In this document: piece after piece, positions 22,501 to 29,984 of the stretch
Numbering within the stretch: the first letter of the stretch is position 1
Layout: each line of letters starts with the position of its first letter
NCBI RefSeq assembly: GCF_003024235.1
Contig: NZ_KZ679101.1
Location: 1-43,457 of the forward strand
DNA: 43,457 nt
Direction: 5' to 3'
Origin: Arenimonas caeni
GTDB taxonomy: Bacteria > Pseudomonadota > Gammaproteobacteria > Xanthomonadales > Xanthomonadaceae
The notes under the pieces: generated by a model
Told to the model about the DNA's origin: nothing
The model's input: only the letters and a program-made list of their open reading frames with translations
Database searches by the model: none
Made by a program: the position numbers and the translations under genes

Positions 22501-22669
22501 CCGGCCAGAAGGTGCGCACCACCATGATCTTGAAGGTGAAGGGCGGGTCCTCGGACTGGCCCAGGTTCTGGTAGCTGGTGATGCCCAGCAGCGCCAGCAC
22601 CAGCATGGCGTAGAGCACCAGCGAGCGATTGCGCAGCGCCCACTCGGAAAGGTTGAAGCGGCTGTCCAT
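19598..22669 (-). CDS. RND efflux permease, HAE1-like
   Basis: A 1023-residue inner-membrane proton/drug antiporter with 12 helices and large periplasmic loops. The N-terminus ALRNRSLVLYAMLVLALLG, PPFTFKIMVVRTFWPGATAEE, and the proton-relay pair in LALGLLVDDAIIAVE are typical. Two halves are seen, the second starting near CVRNRGLVIAVTVAAFAL. It pairs with the adaptor gene seven bases upstream; a TolC-like channel gene lies 3 kb away. It lacks a dedicated channel gene in its operon. The substrate range cannot be read from sequence. Confidence 0.93.
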   Translation of the reverse strand: MDSRFNLSEWALRNRSLVLYAMLVLALLGITSYQNLGQSEDPPFTFKIMVVRTFWPGATAEEVARQVTDKVEKEVMETGRYEFVRSYSRAGESLVMLMSRDSMVSSELPALWYDVRKKVGDIRHTLPQGVVGPFFNDEFGDTFGNIYALTGEGFDYATLKDYAERIELELLRVPDVGKIELVGLQDEKIWIELSNTKLATLGVPLELVQRAIDEQNAVAPASFFETATDRVQLRVSGRFDSVEEIRNFPIRVGDRSFRLGDVADVHRGFADPAAPRMRFMGENAIGIAVAMRDGGDIIRLGEVLDAEFARLQQDLPVGMTLSKVSDQPKAVRSSVAEFVRVLTEAVVIVLVVSFFSLGFRTGLVVALSIPLVLAMTFALMDYFDIGLHKISLGALVLALGLLVDDAIIAVEMMAVKMEQGYDRLRAAAFMWKSTAFPMLTGTLVTAAGFLPIATAASSTGEYTRSIFQVVTIALLVSWIAAVVFIPYLGDKLLPEPKPEPGGGGHRGHDPYATPFYKRVRSTVVWCVRNRGLVIAVTVAAFALSVAMFRFVPQQFFPSSTRLELMVDLELAEGSSLLATEAVAARLERALEDQEDVESYVAYVGSGSPRFYLPLDQKLPQANFAQFVILTPDMEARERLRTWLIELFGEEFSDVQARVQRLENGPPVGFPVQFRVSGEHVDEVRRLAREVAERVRANPHVTNVNLDWDEPSKVVRLAIDQERARVLGVSSAKVAAFLRGSLSGTTISTYREGNEQIEILLRGPVEERERLSLLGSLAVPAGDGRAVPLSQIATLEHGFEDGIIWHRNRLPTVTVRADIYGDVTPPTVTNEILPTLGDVRAMLPPGYLLETGGTVEDSGRGSRSVAAGVPLFVFVVITLLMIQLRSFPRTLMVALTAPLGLIGVVLFLLVFRVPFGFVAMLGTIALSGMIMRNSVILVDQIEQDIAAGSPPARAVVDATVRRFRPIVLTALAAVLAMIPLSRSEFFGPMAVAIMGGLIIATALTLLFLPALYAAWFRVPNPARS

Positions 22670-22676
22670 GGCGACC

Positions 22677-23786
22677 TCAGTCCGCGGCGGCGGCGAGCGG
22701 GATCGGGCGGTTCTGGTGGTCGATCGGACGCACCTTCTGGCCCTCGCGCAGCAGGTGCACGCCGGCCGCCACCACCCACTCGCCGGCCTGCAGCCCGGCC
22801 GTCACCGGCACCGTGGACTCGCCGTAGGCGCCCACCTGCACCGGCCGCAGGGAAACGGTGGAATCGGCGGGGTCGACCACCCAGAGCGCGGGCTGGCCGT
22901 CCTTCGCATGCAGCGCCGACAGCGGCACCGCCATCAGTCCGGTGTCGCCGCCGTTGGCGTAGACGCGCGCGCTCTGGCCCAGGTCCACGGCCGCGTCGCC
23001 GGGCTGGAAGGCCACCCGCGCGGCGAACGTGCGCGCCTGCGGATCGGCCGAAGGCGAGATCTCCCTGAGCTGGCCAGGGAAGCGCTTGCCCGGCAGCGAC
23101 CACAGCTCCACCGACAGCGGGCGGCCGACCGGGAACAGCGAGGCTTCGCGCTCGGGGACCGAGATGGCCACTTCGCGCGGGCCGTCCTCGGCCAGCACGA
23201 ACACGGTCTGCCCGGCGGCCACCACCTGGCCGGCCTCGGCCACGCGCTGGGCGATGACACCATCGGCCGGCGCACGCAGCACCGCATAGCCGGCCTGGTT
23301 CACCGACACCCGGGCCTGGGCGCGGGCCTGGCGCACGCGTGCCTCGGCGGCCTCGTACTGCGACTTGCGCGCGTCGTAGAGCGACTGGCTGACCAGCTGC
23401 TGGCCCAGCAGCTGCTGGTAGCGCTCAAGTTCCGACTTCGCCAGCGCCAGATCGGCCTCGGCCGACACCAGCTGGGCCTGGGCCGCCTCGCGCTGCAGCG
23501 CCACGTCGGAGGCGTCGAGCTCGGCGAGCACCTGGCCGGCCTTCACGCGCTGGCCCACCTCGACCTGCCGGCGGGCGATCTTGCCGCCGATGCGGAAGGC
23601 CAGGGCCGGCTCGTGCCGCGCCCGCACTTCACCGGCGTAGGCCGTCGGCGCCGCGCCCTGCGCGCTGGCCTGCACCACCCAGGCCGGCCGCGCCGGCGCC
23701 TCGTTGGCGGCCTCGTCGCCACAGCCCGCGAGCAGGGCCAGCAGGCCCGCCGACAGGATCCAGCGTCGCGTGGAGAAGGTGGTCAT
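22677..23786 (-). CDS. RND periplasmic adaptor lipoprotein
   Basis: A 369-residue membrane-fusion protein. The start MTTFSTRRWILSAG with lipobox LLAGC gives a lipoprotein anchored in the inner membrane. The order is lipoyl half (VRARHEPALAFRIGGKIARRQV, VGQRVKAGQVLAELD), a helical hairpin (QLVSAEADLALAKSELER), second lipoyl half (YAVLRAPADGVIAQR), then beta-barrel. It links the permease to an outer-membrane channel. A GTG five codons upstream is another possible start. It is divergent from the TetR gene across a palindromic promoter region. Confidence 0.92.
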   Translation of the reverse strand: MTTFSTRRWILSAGLLALLAGCGDEAANEAPARPAWVVQASAQGAAPTAYAGEVRARHEPALAFRIGGKIARRQVEVGQRVKAGQVLAELDASDVALQREAAQAQLVSAEADLALAKSELERYQQLLGQQLVSQSLYDARKSQYEAAEARVRQARAQARVSVNQAGYAVLRAPADGVIAQRVAEAGQVVAAGQTVFVLAEDGPREVAISVPEREASLFPVGRPLSVELWSLPGKRFPGQLREISPSADPQARTFAARVAFQPGDAAVDLGQSARVYANGGDTGLMAVPLSALHAKDGQPALWVVDPADSTVSLRPVQVGAYGESTVPVTAGLQAGEWVVAAGVHLLREGQKVRPIDHQNRPIPLAAAAD

Positions 23787-23802
23787 GACGGCGGTGCTCA
23801 CG

Positions 23803-23845
23803 TTGAATTGGGCGGATGGTAGCTTTACCATACTCGCCAGTTCAA
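23803..23845. promoter_or_regulatory. Divergent promoters with palindromic operator
   Basis: ATGGTA (23816-23821) and TACCAT (23826-23831) form a palindrome around GCTT. On the plus strand TTGAAT (23803) and TACCAT are 17 bases apart; on the minus strand TTGAAC (23845 down) and TACCAT are 18 apart. The two promoters thus face each other and share the palindrome. It is a natural binding site for the TetR-type product, blocking both genes. Sequences are seen; binding is inferred. Confidence 0.55.
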
Positions 23846-23863
23846 TAATCACATGCCCTGCAC

Positions 23864-24505
23864 ATGAGCGCCCCCGCCCGCCCGGCCTCCCCGGGCCGTC
23901 CCAAGGACCTGGAAAAGCGCGCCGCAATCCTCGATGCGGCCAAGGCGCTGTTCCTGGCCCGCGGCTACGAGGGCACGGCCATGGACGCGGTGGCGCAGAC
24001 CGCCGGGGTCTCCAAGCTGACCGTCTACAGCCACTTCCAGGACAAGGAAACCCTGTTCCTGGAGGCGGTGAAGGCCAGCTGCGAGGACCTGCTGCCGGCC
24101 GACCTGTTCGACGTCCGCTTCCAGGGCCCGATGCGCCAGCAGTTGCTGCGCATCGGCAAGGCCCTGTTCCGGCTGATCACGTCCGACGAAGCCGTGGCGG
24201 TGCACCGGATCATGGGCCAGCAGCGGCCCGCCGGCTCCACCCTGCCCGAGCTGTTCTGGGACGCCGGCCCGCGCCGCATCCACGAAGCGTTCGCCGCCTT
24301 CCTGCGCGCCGAGGCCGAGGCCGGCGAGCTGGAAGTGTCCGACTGCGACCTCGCCGCGCACCAGTTCCTGGCCCTGCTCAAGGGCGAGTGCCACGCCCGC
24401 CTGCTGTGCGGCTGCCCGGCCGCCCTGGCCGGCGATGCGCTGGACCGTCACCTCGACGCGACGGTGGACATGTTTCTTCGTGCCTACGGGCCGGTGCGGC
24501 GATGA
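23864..24505 (+). CDS. TetR-family regulator of the efflux pair
   Basis: A 213-residue TetR-type repressor. The N-terminal helix-turn-helix is at about 20-65: AAILDAAKALFLARGYEGTAM, then VAQTAGVSKLTVYSHFQDKETLF. The C-terminal ligand domain resembles AefR-like regulators (LLRIGKALFRLITSD, RIMGQQ, FLALLKGECHARLL). It is divergent from the adaptor-permease pair across the palindrome at 23816-23831, so it most likely represses both itself and the pump. Confidence 0.9.
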   Translation: MSAPARPASPGRPKDLEKRAAILDAAKALFLARGYEGTAMDAVAQTAGVSKLTVYSHFQDKETLFLEAVKASCEDLLPADLFDVRFQGPMRQQLLRIGKALFRLITSDEAVAVHRIMGQQRPAGSTLPELFWDAGPRRIHEAFAAFLRAEAEAGELEVSDCDLAAHQFLALLKGECHARLLCGCPAALAGDALDRHLDATVDMFLRAYGPVRR

Positions 24506-24643
24506 ACGCTGAACCGCGCCCGCCGGCGCCGGTTGTCTCAATGACCAATGGCACTACGGGTGCCGTCGGACGCCCCGCATCCTTCCCGCAGACCCGCCCC
24601 GGGCGTAGAATTGCAGCCCTTGTGATTCAAGGATTTAGCCGTA

Positions 24644-25297
24644 ATGACCATTGACTTCCAGCAGGCCCGCTTCGCCATGGTCGAACAGCAGGTTCGACCC
24701 TGGGACGTGCTCGACCCGCGCGTGCTCGAAACGCTGATGACCGTGCGTCGCGAGGACTTCGTGCCGCCGCGCCACCGCAAGCTGGCCTTCGCCGACCTGC
24801 CGCTGCCGCTCGAGCACGGCGAGGTGATGATGAAGCCGGTGGTCGAGGGCCGCATGCTGCAGGCCGTGGCGCTGGAGCCCTCCGACGAGGTGCTCGAGGT
24901 CGGCACCGGCTCGGGCTTCGTCACCGCCTGCCTGGCCAATCTGGCGCGCGAAGTCACCAGCATCGACCGCCATGCCGATTTCACCGAGCGCACCCGCGCC
25001 CGCCTGGTCGCCGACGGCATCACCAACGTGCGCCTCGAGACCGTCGACGTGTTCGACTGGCAGCCTGGCCGCCAGTTCGACGCCATCTGCGTCACCGGCG
25101 CCGTGGCCACCGATCCCGAGCGTTTCGCCGGCTGGCTGCGGCCGGGCGGCCGCCTGTTCGTCATCCACGGCCAGTCGCCGGTGCAGGAAGCCATCCTGCT
25201 CACCCGCGACGGCGACGGCCTCCTCCGCGAAAGCCTGTTCGAGACCGACGTGCCCTACCTGCACGGCGCCGAGCCGGCCCCGCAGTTCACCCTTTGA
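24644..25297 (+). CDS. pcm: Protein-L-isoaspartate O-methyltransferase homologue
   Basis: A 217-residue SAM-dependent methyltransferase of the PCMT family. Motif I is VLEVGTGSGFVTACLA, preceded by the PCMT-type lead RREDFVPPRHRKLAFADLPLPL; later segments are ICVTGAV and LRPGGRLFVIHG. In many relatives the gene sits just ahead of a TolC-like channel gene, as here (17-base gap). The start follows an AAGGA site; TAGAAT at 24606-24611 may be the -10 box. Real repair of isoaspartate is assumed from the family and not shown. Confidence 0.85.
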   Translation: MTIDFQQARFAMVEQQVRPWDVLDPRVLETLMTVRREDFVPPRHRKLAFADLPLPLEHGEVMMKPVVEGRMLQAVALEPSDEVLEVGTGSGFVTACLANLAREVTSIDRHADFTERTRARLVADGITNVRLETVDVFDWQPGRQFDAICVTGAVATDPERFAGWLRPGGRLFVIHGQSPVQEAILLTRDGDGLLRESLFETDVPYLHGAEPAPQFTL

Positions 25298-25314
25298 ATC
25301 CAGGACCCTCCCCC

Positions 25315-26664
25315 ATGCGCCTGAGCCTTCGCCCCATTGCCTTCGCCATCCTGCTCGCCGGTACCGCCGGCGGCGCCTCGGCCGCCGACCTGATGCAGGC
25401 CTATGAGCTGGCCCGCCAGTCCGACCCGGTGCTGGCCGCCGCCGAATCCGAGCGCCTGATCACCGGCGAAGGCGTGGTGCAGAACCGCGCCCGCCTGCTG
25501 CCGCAGATCAGCGGCAGCGCCAACCTCACCGACAGCCGCATCCGCGGCGTCGACGGCTACGACCGCGACCGCAGCTACGGGCTGAGCCTGAGCCAGTCGC
25601 TCTACGACCACGGCAACTACACCGCGCTGCGTGCCTCCAAGCTGCGCGACGAGCAGGCCGCCTTCGGCCTGAAGGCCGAGTCCGACAACCTGCTGGTGCG
25701 CGTGGCCGACGCCTACTTCAACGTGCTCACCGCCATCGAGACGCTGGCGTCCTCGCGCGCCGAGGAGCGCTCGGTCAAGCGCCAGCTCGACCAGGCCGAG
25801 AAGCGCCTGGAAGTGGGCCTGGCCCCGATCACCGACGTGCACGAAGCCCGCGCCCGCTACGACAGCGCCCGCGCCAACGCCATCGCCGCCACCACCGCGC
25901 TCGAGGATGCCCGCGAGGCCCTGGCCGAGATCACCGGCGAGCGCCTGGACGGGCTCAGGGGCCTGTCGCCGGACTTCAAGCCGGAGAACACCGACTCGCG
26001 CAGCGCCGACGAGTGGGTGGCGATCGCCAATGAATCCAACCCGACCCTGCGCGCCGCCGAGCTGGCCCTGGCCGCGGCCGAGCGCGACATCGGCACCGCC
26101 CGCGCCGGCCACCTGCCGTCGCTCTCGGCCAGCGCCTCGATCGGCGACAACGCCGGCTGGCAGAACGAATACCCGGGCGGCCCGAACACCTCGGGCGGCG
26201 GCAGCAGCGTCGGCATCTCGCTGAGCGTGCCGCTGTACGCCGGCGGCGCGGTCCAGTCGGGCGTGCGCCAGGCCGTCTACGGCCGCGACATCGCCGCCGA
26301 CCGCCTGGAGCAGCAGCGCCGCGCGGTCGAGCGCCTGACCCGCAACGCCCAGCGCTCGCTGTCGGCGGGCGAGGCCGAGGTCGAGGCGCGCCGCCTGTCG
26401 GTGGTTTCGGCCCAGGCCGCCTACGAGGCCAGCGAGGCCGGCCTCGAGGTCGGTACCCGCACCATCGTCGACGTGCTGATCAGCCAGCAGGCGCTGTTCC
26501 AGGCCCAGCGCGAGTACGCCCGCGCCCGCCACGCCTTCCTGGTCAACACCCTGCGCCTGAAGCAGGCCGCCGGCACCATCTCGCTCGAAGACCTGCAGGC
26601 GGTGAACGCCGTGCTGGTGGCCGATGCCGAGGCGGCCCTGGCCGACTTCGAAGGCGCGCAGTAA
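25315..26664 (+). CDS. tolC: TolC-family outer-membrane channel protein
   Basis: A 449-residue outer-membrane factor with a Sec signal peptide (about residues 1-23, ending ASA) and the helix-rich TolC repeats: DLMQAYELARQSDPVLAAAE, then YGLSLSQSLYDHGNY, and the second half NPTLRAAELALAAAERDIG, followed by SVGISLSVPLYAGGAVQSGV and TRTIVDVLISQQALF. It gives the outer-membrane exit for RND pumps and type I secretion. It could serve the RND pair 1.5 kb to the left. The ATG at 25315 is chosen over a TTG that overlaps the pcm stop. Confidence 0.93.
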   Translation: MRLSLRPIAFAILLAGTAGGASAADLMQAYELARQSDPVLAAAESERLITGEGVVQNRARLLPQISGSANLTDSRIRGVDGYDRDRSYGLSLSQSLYDHGNYTALRASKLRDEQAAFGLKAESDNLLVRVADAYFNVLTAIETLASSRAEERSVKRQLDQAEKRLEVGLAPITDVHEARARYDSARANAIAATTALEDAREALAEITGERLDGLRGLSPDFKPENTDSRSADEWVAIANESNPTLRAAELALAAAERDIGTARAGHLPSLSASASIGDNAGWQNEYPGGPNTSGGGSSVGISLSVPLYAGGAVQSGVRQAVYGRDIAADRLEQQRRAVERLTRNAQRSLSAGEAEVEARRLSVVSAQAAYEASEAGLEVGTRTIVDVLISQQALFQAQREYARARHAFLVNTLRLKQAAGTISLEDLQAVNAVLVADAEAALADFEGAQ

Positions 26665-26673
26665 GCCCGACCC

Positions 26674-26698
26674 GGGCCGGCGCGCTCAGCGCCGGCCC
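26674..26698. terminator. GC hairpin between tolC and waaA ends
   Basis: GGGCCGGCGC and GCGCCGGCCC are inverted around a five-base loop, giving a perfect ten-base stem. It begins ten bases past the tolC stop and runs into the last codons of waaA. No T-run follows. A bidirectional terminator for converging genes is likely. Confidence 0.5.
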
Positions 26699-27987
26699 GC
26701 CAGGACCTCGTCGATCAGGTCCAGCGTGCGCGCCACCGCGCCGCCCGATTCCGCCACCGCGCGACGCGCCGCGTCGCCCATCGCCCGGCACGCCGCCGGA
26801 TCCCCCAGCAGTTCGCGGATCGCCGCCGCCATCGCCTCGGCGCCGGCAACCTGGCGCAGGCCACCGGCCTCGCCAAGCTGGCGGGTGACGTCCTTGAAGT
26901 TGAAAGTGTGCGGGCCGACCACGGCGGGCACGCCGAGCGCCGCCGGCTCGAGCACGTTGTGGCCGCCGACCTCGCACAGGCTGCCGCCGACGAAAGCGAC
27001 GTCGGCCGCGGCGAAGAACGACAGCAGCTCGCCGATCGTATCGACCACGAACACCTGGCTTGCCTCGCCCGGCAGGCCGTCGGCGCTGCGCGTGGCCACG
27101 GCCAGCCCGGCCTCCTGCGCGGCGGCGGCCACCGGCGCGAAACGCTCCGGGTGGCGTGGCGCCCAGAGCAGCAGCGCGTCGGGACGTTCGGCCAGCAGCG
27201 CGCGGTGCGCCGCGACCACCTGCGCCTCCTCCGGCGGATGGGTGGAGGCGGCGATCCACACCGGCCGCGCCGCACCCCAGCCTGCGCGCCAGCCGCGCGC
27301 CTGTTCGTGGAGGCCCGCCGGCACCGGCAGGTCGTACTTGAGGTTGCCGGTGACGGTGATGCGTGCCGGGTCGGCGCCGATGCGTTCGAGCCGGGCGGCG
27401 TCGGCGCGCGACTGCGCCGCCACCAGGTCCACGGTGCCCATCGCCAGCCTCGCCAGCCGGCGCACCGGCAGGTAGCCGCGCAGCGAGCGCTCGGACAGGC
27501 GCGCATTCACCATCACCAGCGGAATGCCGCGGCGCTCGCACTCGATGTAGAGGTTGAGCCAGATTTCGGTCTCGACGATCACCGCCAGCGCCGGCCGGGC
27601 GCGGTCGAGGAAACGCCGCACGATGCCGCGCAGGTCGTAGGGGACGTAGACGTGGTGGACGCGATCGCCCCACAGCGCGCGCACGCGTTCGGAGCCGGTG
27701 GGCGTGATGGTGGTGACCAGCAGCGGCCGGTCGGGGTGCCGCGCCAGCAGGCCATCGACCAGCGGCCGGGCGGCGATCACCTCGCCCACCGAGACGGCGT
27801 GCACCCACAGGGTGTCGTGCAGGTCGAGCTTGCCGTCCAGCCAGCCGTAGCGCTCGCCCCAGCGGCGCAGGTAGTCGCGCTGGCGCATGCCGCGCCAGAT
27901 CAGGTGGTAGAGCGTGATCGGGAAAGCCAGTCGCAGGACCAGGCCGTAGAGGCCCAGCAGCATCCGCTGGCCAAAGCTGAGGTGCAT
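26686..27987 (-). CDS. waaA: Kdo transferase
   Basis: A 433-residue GT30 enzyme that adds Kdo from CMP-Kdo to lipid A precursor. One N-terminal membrane helix (residues about 5-30) anchors it. Seen: WVHAVSVGEVIAARPLVDGLL, TTITPTGSERV, HVYVPYDL, VIVETEIWLNLY, and the C-terminal GGSLCEVGGHNVLEPAALG and VVGPHTFNFKDV. Length fits the family. It converges on tolC and is divergent from the acyltransferase gene 62 bases away. Confidence 0.95.
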   Translation of the reverse strand: MHLSFGQRMLLGLYGLVLRLAFPITLYHLIWRGMRQRDYLRRWGERYGWLDGKLDLHDTLWVHAVSVGEVIAARPLVDGLLARHPDRPLLVTTITPTGSERVRALWGDRVHHVYVPYDLRGIVRRFLDRARPALAVIVETEIWLNLYIECERRGIPLVMVNARLSERSLRGYLPVRRLARLAMGTVDLVAAQSRADAARLERIGADPARITVTGNLKYDLPVPAGLHEQARGWRAGWGAARPVWIAASTHPPEEAQVVAAHRALLAERPDALLLWAPRHPERFAPVAAAAQEAGLAVATRSADGLPGEASQVFVVDTIGELLSFFAAADVAFVGGSLCEVGGHNVLEPAALGVPAVVGPHTFNFKDVTRQLGEAGGLRQVAGAEAMAAAIRELLGDPAACRAMGDAARRAVAESGGAVARTLDLIDEVLAGRR

Positions 27988-28035
27988 GGCGCGCAGGATA
28001 ACCGAGCCGGGCCGCGGCGCGCCGGCGCCAGCGGC

Positions 28036-28041
28036 TAGAAT
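28036..28041 (+). promoter_or_regulatory. TAGAAT box just ahead of a start codon
   Basis: TAGAAT lies eight bases before the ATG of the first acyltransferase gene, the same arrangement as at 6891-6896. No clear ribosome site is present between box and ATG. A near-leaderless transcript is inferred; a chance match cannot be excluded. Confidence 0.3.
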
Positions 28042-28049
28042 GGGCGCGC

Positions 28050-28961
28050 ATGGCCACGCCCGAGCTGCCCCCGCCGCCCCTCTCGCCCCGCACCTGGCCC
28101 ACCTGGCTGGCGATCGGCCTGGGCTGGACGGTCGCGCGCTGGCCCTGGTGGCTGCAGCGGCGCGCCGGGCCGGTGCTGGGGCGCGCGCTGATGCACCTGC
28201 TGGGTTCGCGCCGGCGCGTGGCCGACACCAACCTGCGCATCTGCTTCCCGGAGCTCGACGACGCGGCGCGCGCGCACCTGCTGCGCCGCAACTTCGAGTC
28301 GCTGGGCCTGGGCCTGTTCGAGTTCCTGCGCGCCTGGTGGGGCCGGCTGGCGCCGGTGGACCGGGGCTGCGAAATCAGCGGGCTCGACCACCTCGAGGCC
28401 GCCCGCGCCGACGGCCGCGGCGTGATCCTGGTGTCGGCGCACTTCACCACGCTCGAAGTCTGCCTGCGCCTACTGTGCCAGCACATCGAGCTGGGCGCGA
28501 TGTACCGGCCGCACGAGCAGGCGGCACTGGAATGGGCGGTCAAGCGCGGCCGGCTGCGGCACGCCAAGGCGATGTTCGCGCGCGACGAGCTGCGCCCGGC
28601 CATCCGCCACCTCAAGCAGGGCGGCGTGCTGTGGTTCGCGCCCGACCAGGAAACCCGGCGCGGCGAGAGCGTGTTCGTGCCCTTCTTCGGCCAGCCGGCC
28701 TGGAGCCTGACCTCCACCCACCAGCTGGCGCGGCTGGGCGGCGCGGCGGTGCTGCCGCTGTTCCACGAACGCCTGGACGACGGCCGCTACCGGCTGGAGA
28801 TCGGCGCGCCGCTCGACGGCTTCCCCACCCGCGACGCCACCGCCGACACCGCGCGCATCATGGCCACGCTCGAAGGCCTGATCCGCCGCCGCCCCGACCA
28901 GTACCTGTGGCTGCACCAGCGCTTCAAGCGCCAGCCCGACGGCTCCCGCCGCCGCTATTAG
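28050..28961 (+). CDS. lpxL: Lipid A acyltransferase, LpxL/HtrB family
   Basis: A 303-residue acyltransferase that adds a secondary acyl chain to Kdo-lipid A. One N-terminal membrane segment is seen. The catalytic H-X4-E motif is HFTTLE, followed by the family segments MYRPHEQAALEWAV, ARDELRPAIRHLKQGG, LWFAPDQETRRGESVFVPFFG and YLWLHQRFKRQP. It is transcribed away from waaA and ends exactly at a large palindrome: the last base of its TAG stop is the first base of the repeat. The fatty acid used is unknown. Confidence 0.9.
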   Translation: MATPELPPPPLSPRTWPTWLAIGLGWTVARWPWWLQRRAGPVLGRALMHLLGSRRRVADTNLRICFPELDDAARAHLLRRNFESLGLGLFEFLRAWWGRLAPVDRGCEISGLDHLEAARADGRGVILVSAHFTTLEVCLRLLCQHIELGAMYRPHEQAALEWAVKRGRLRHAKAMFARDELRPAIRHLKQGGVLWFAPDQETRRGESVFVPFFGQPAWSLTSTHQLARLGGAAVLPLFHERLDDGRYRLEIGAPLDGFPTRDATADTARIMATLEGLIRRRPDQYLWLHQRFKRQPDGSRRRY

Positions 28962-29047
28962 GGGACGGGTGCATTTAAAGAAGGGGGTCAGGTTCACTTA
29001 TTTCCAGTATGTGAACCTGACCCCCTTCTTTAAATGCACCCGTCCCC
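28961..29047. repeat. Large perfect palindrome, copy 2
   Basis: Two 37-base arms (28961-28997 and 29011-29047) match perfectly around a 13-base loop. The arms are near-identical to those of copy 1 (15718-15800), and where the copies differ, both arms differ together. The repeat abuts the stop codon of the acyltransferase gene. No ORF lies inside. Confidence 0.85.
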
Positions 29048-29057
29048 TTTTCTCACC

Positions 29058-29100
29058 GGGGTCGGAGGTAACTTGCCTGCGGCAAATTACCTCCGACCCC
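29058..29100. repeat. Second-type hairpin repeat
   Basis: GGGGTCGGAGGTAA (29058-29071) and its perfect complement at 29087-29100 enclose a further TTGCC / GGCAA stem with one mismatch between the two parts. It ends directly next to the stop codon of the minus-strand acyltransferase gene at 29101. With copy 2 it fills the entire 139-base gap between the converging genes. Confidence 0.7.
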
Positions 29101-29979
29101 TCAGTAGACCGGCGGCTCGCCAGGAGGGCGGGTCTTGAACCGCCGGTGCGCCCAAAGGTATTGCGCCGGGCACTCGCGCACCACCGCCTCGAGTTCCTGC
29201 ATGTAACGTGCGGCGTCGCGCACCGGGTCATCCGAAGGCCAGTCCGGCCACCCCGCCTCGATGCGGATGCGGTAGCGGCCATCGGCTTCGCGCCGGTACC
29301 AGAACGGCAGCAGCACGGCGCGGCCACGGCGCACCAGCTCCGGCGTGGCGGTGAGCGTGGCGGCCAGCACGCCGAAGAAGGGCACGAAGGCATTCTGGTA
29401 GGTGAAGTTCTGGTCGGCCGAATACACCACCGGCTCGCCGGCCTGCAGCGCGCGGATCAGCCCGCGCACATCCTTCTTGCCGACGCTCGGCCCGAACACC
29501 GCCGCGCGCGAGCGCTCGAACCAGCGCTCGAGGCAGGCGCTGTTGTGGCGACGCACGACCACGCGCGCCGGCCGCCCCAAGGCTTCGCCCAGCAGCCGCG
29601 TGGCCAGCTCGGTATGGGTGAAATGGCCGCACATCAGCAACACGCCCTGCCCGCGCGCCAGCGCCGCCTGCAGGTGCTCCAGCCCTTCGATCCCGGCCAG
29701 GCCGTGCAGCCGCGACGACGGCGCATGCCAGGCGCGCAGCAGCTCGAGCGCACCGATGACGGTGTTCACCACGCTGCGGTCGGCCAAGCGGCGCCGCTCG
29801 CCGGGCGGGAGCGAAGGAAAGCACAGATCCACGTTGATGCGGGCGATGCGCCGGCGCGAGCGCAGCAGCGGCCAGCCCAGCCAGGCCAGCGCGCGCCCCA
29901 GCGCCAGCAGCGCGCCCTGCGGCAGGCGCGCCACCACCCAGGCGAGGCCATGCAGCAGGGGCGTGGCGACACAGCGCAC
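29101..29979 (-). CDS. Second lipid A acyltransferase (LpxL/LpxM family)
   Basis: A 292-residue acyltransferase of the same family as the gene at 28050 but clearly distinct. Catalytic motif HFTHTE, then RHNSACLERWFERSRAAVFG, YSADQNFTYQNAFVPFFG, and the C-terminal YLWAHRRFKTRPPGEPPVY. It probably adds the second secondary acyl chain (LpxM-like role) but which of the two acts first cannot be read from sequence. Its ATG follows the ligase-like gene after five bases, so it ends a three-gene run with that gene and the glycosyltransferase. Confidence 0.88.
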   Translation of the reverse strand: MRCVATPLLHGLAWVVARLPQGALLALGRALAWLGWPLLRSRRRIARINVDLCFPSLPPGERRRLADRSVVNTVIGALELLRAWHAPSSRLHGLAGIEGLEHLQAALARGQGVLLMCGHFTHTELATRLLGEALGRPARVVVRRHNSACLERWFERSRAAVFGPSVGKKDVRGLIRALQAGEPVVYSADQNFTYQNAFVPFFGVLAATLTATPELVRRGRAVLLPFWYRREADGRYRIRIEAGWPDWPSDDPVRDAARYMQELEAVVRECPAQYLWAHRRFKTRPPGEPPVY

Positions 29980-29984
29980 GCCGC

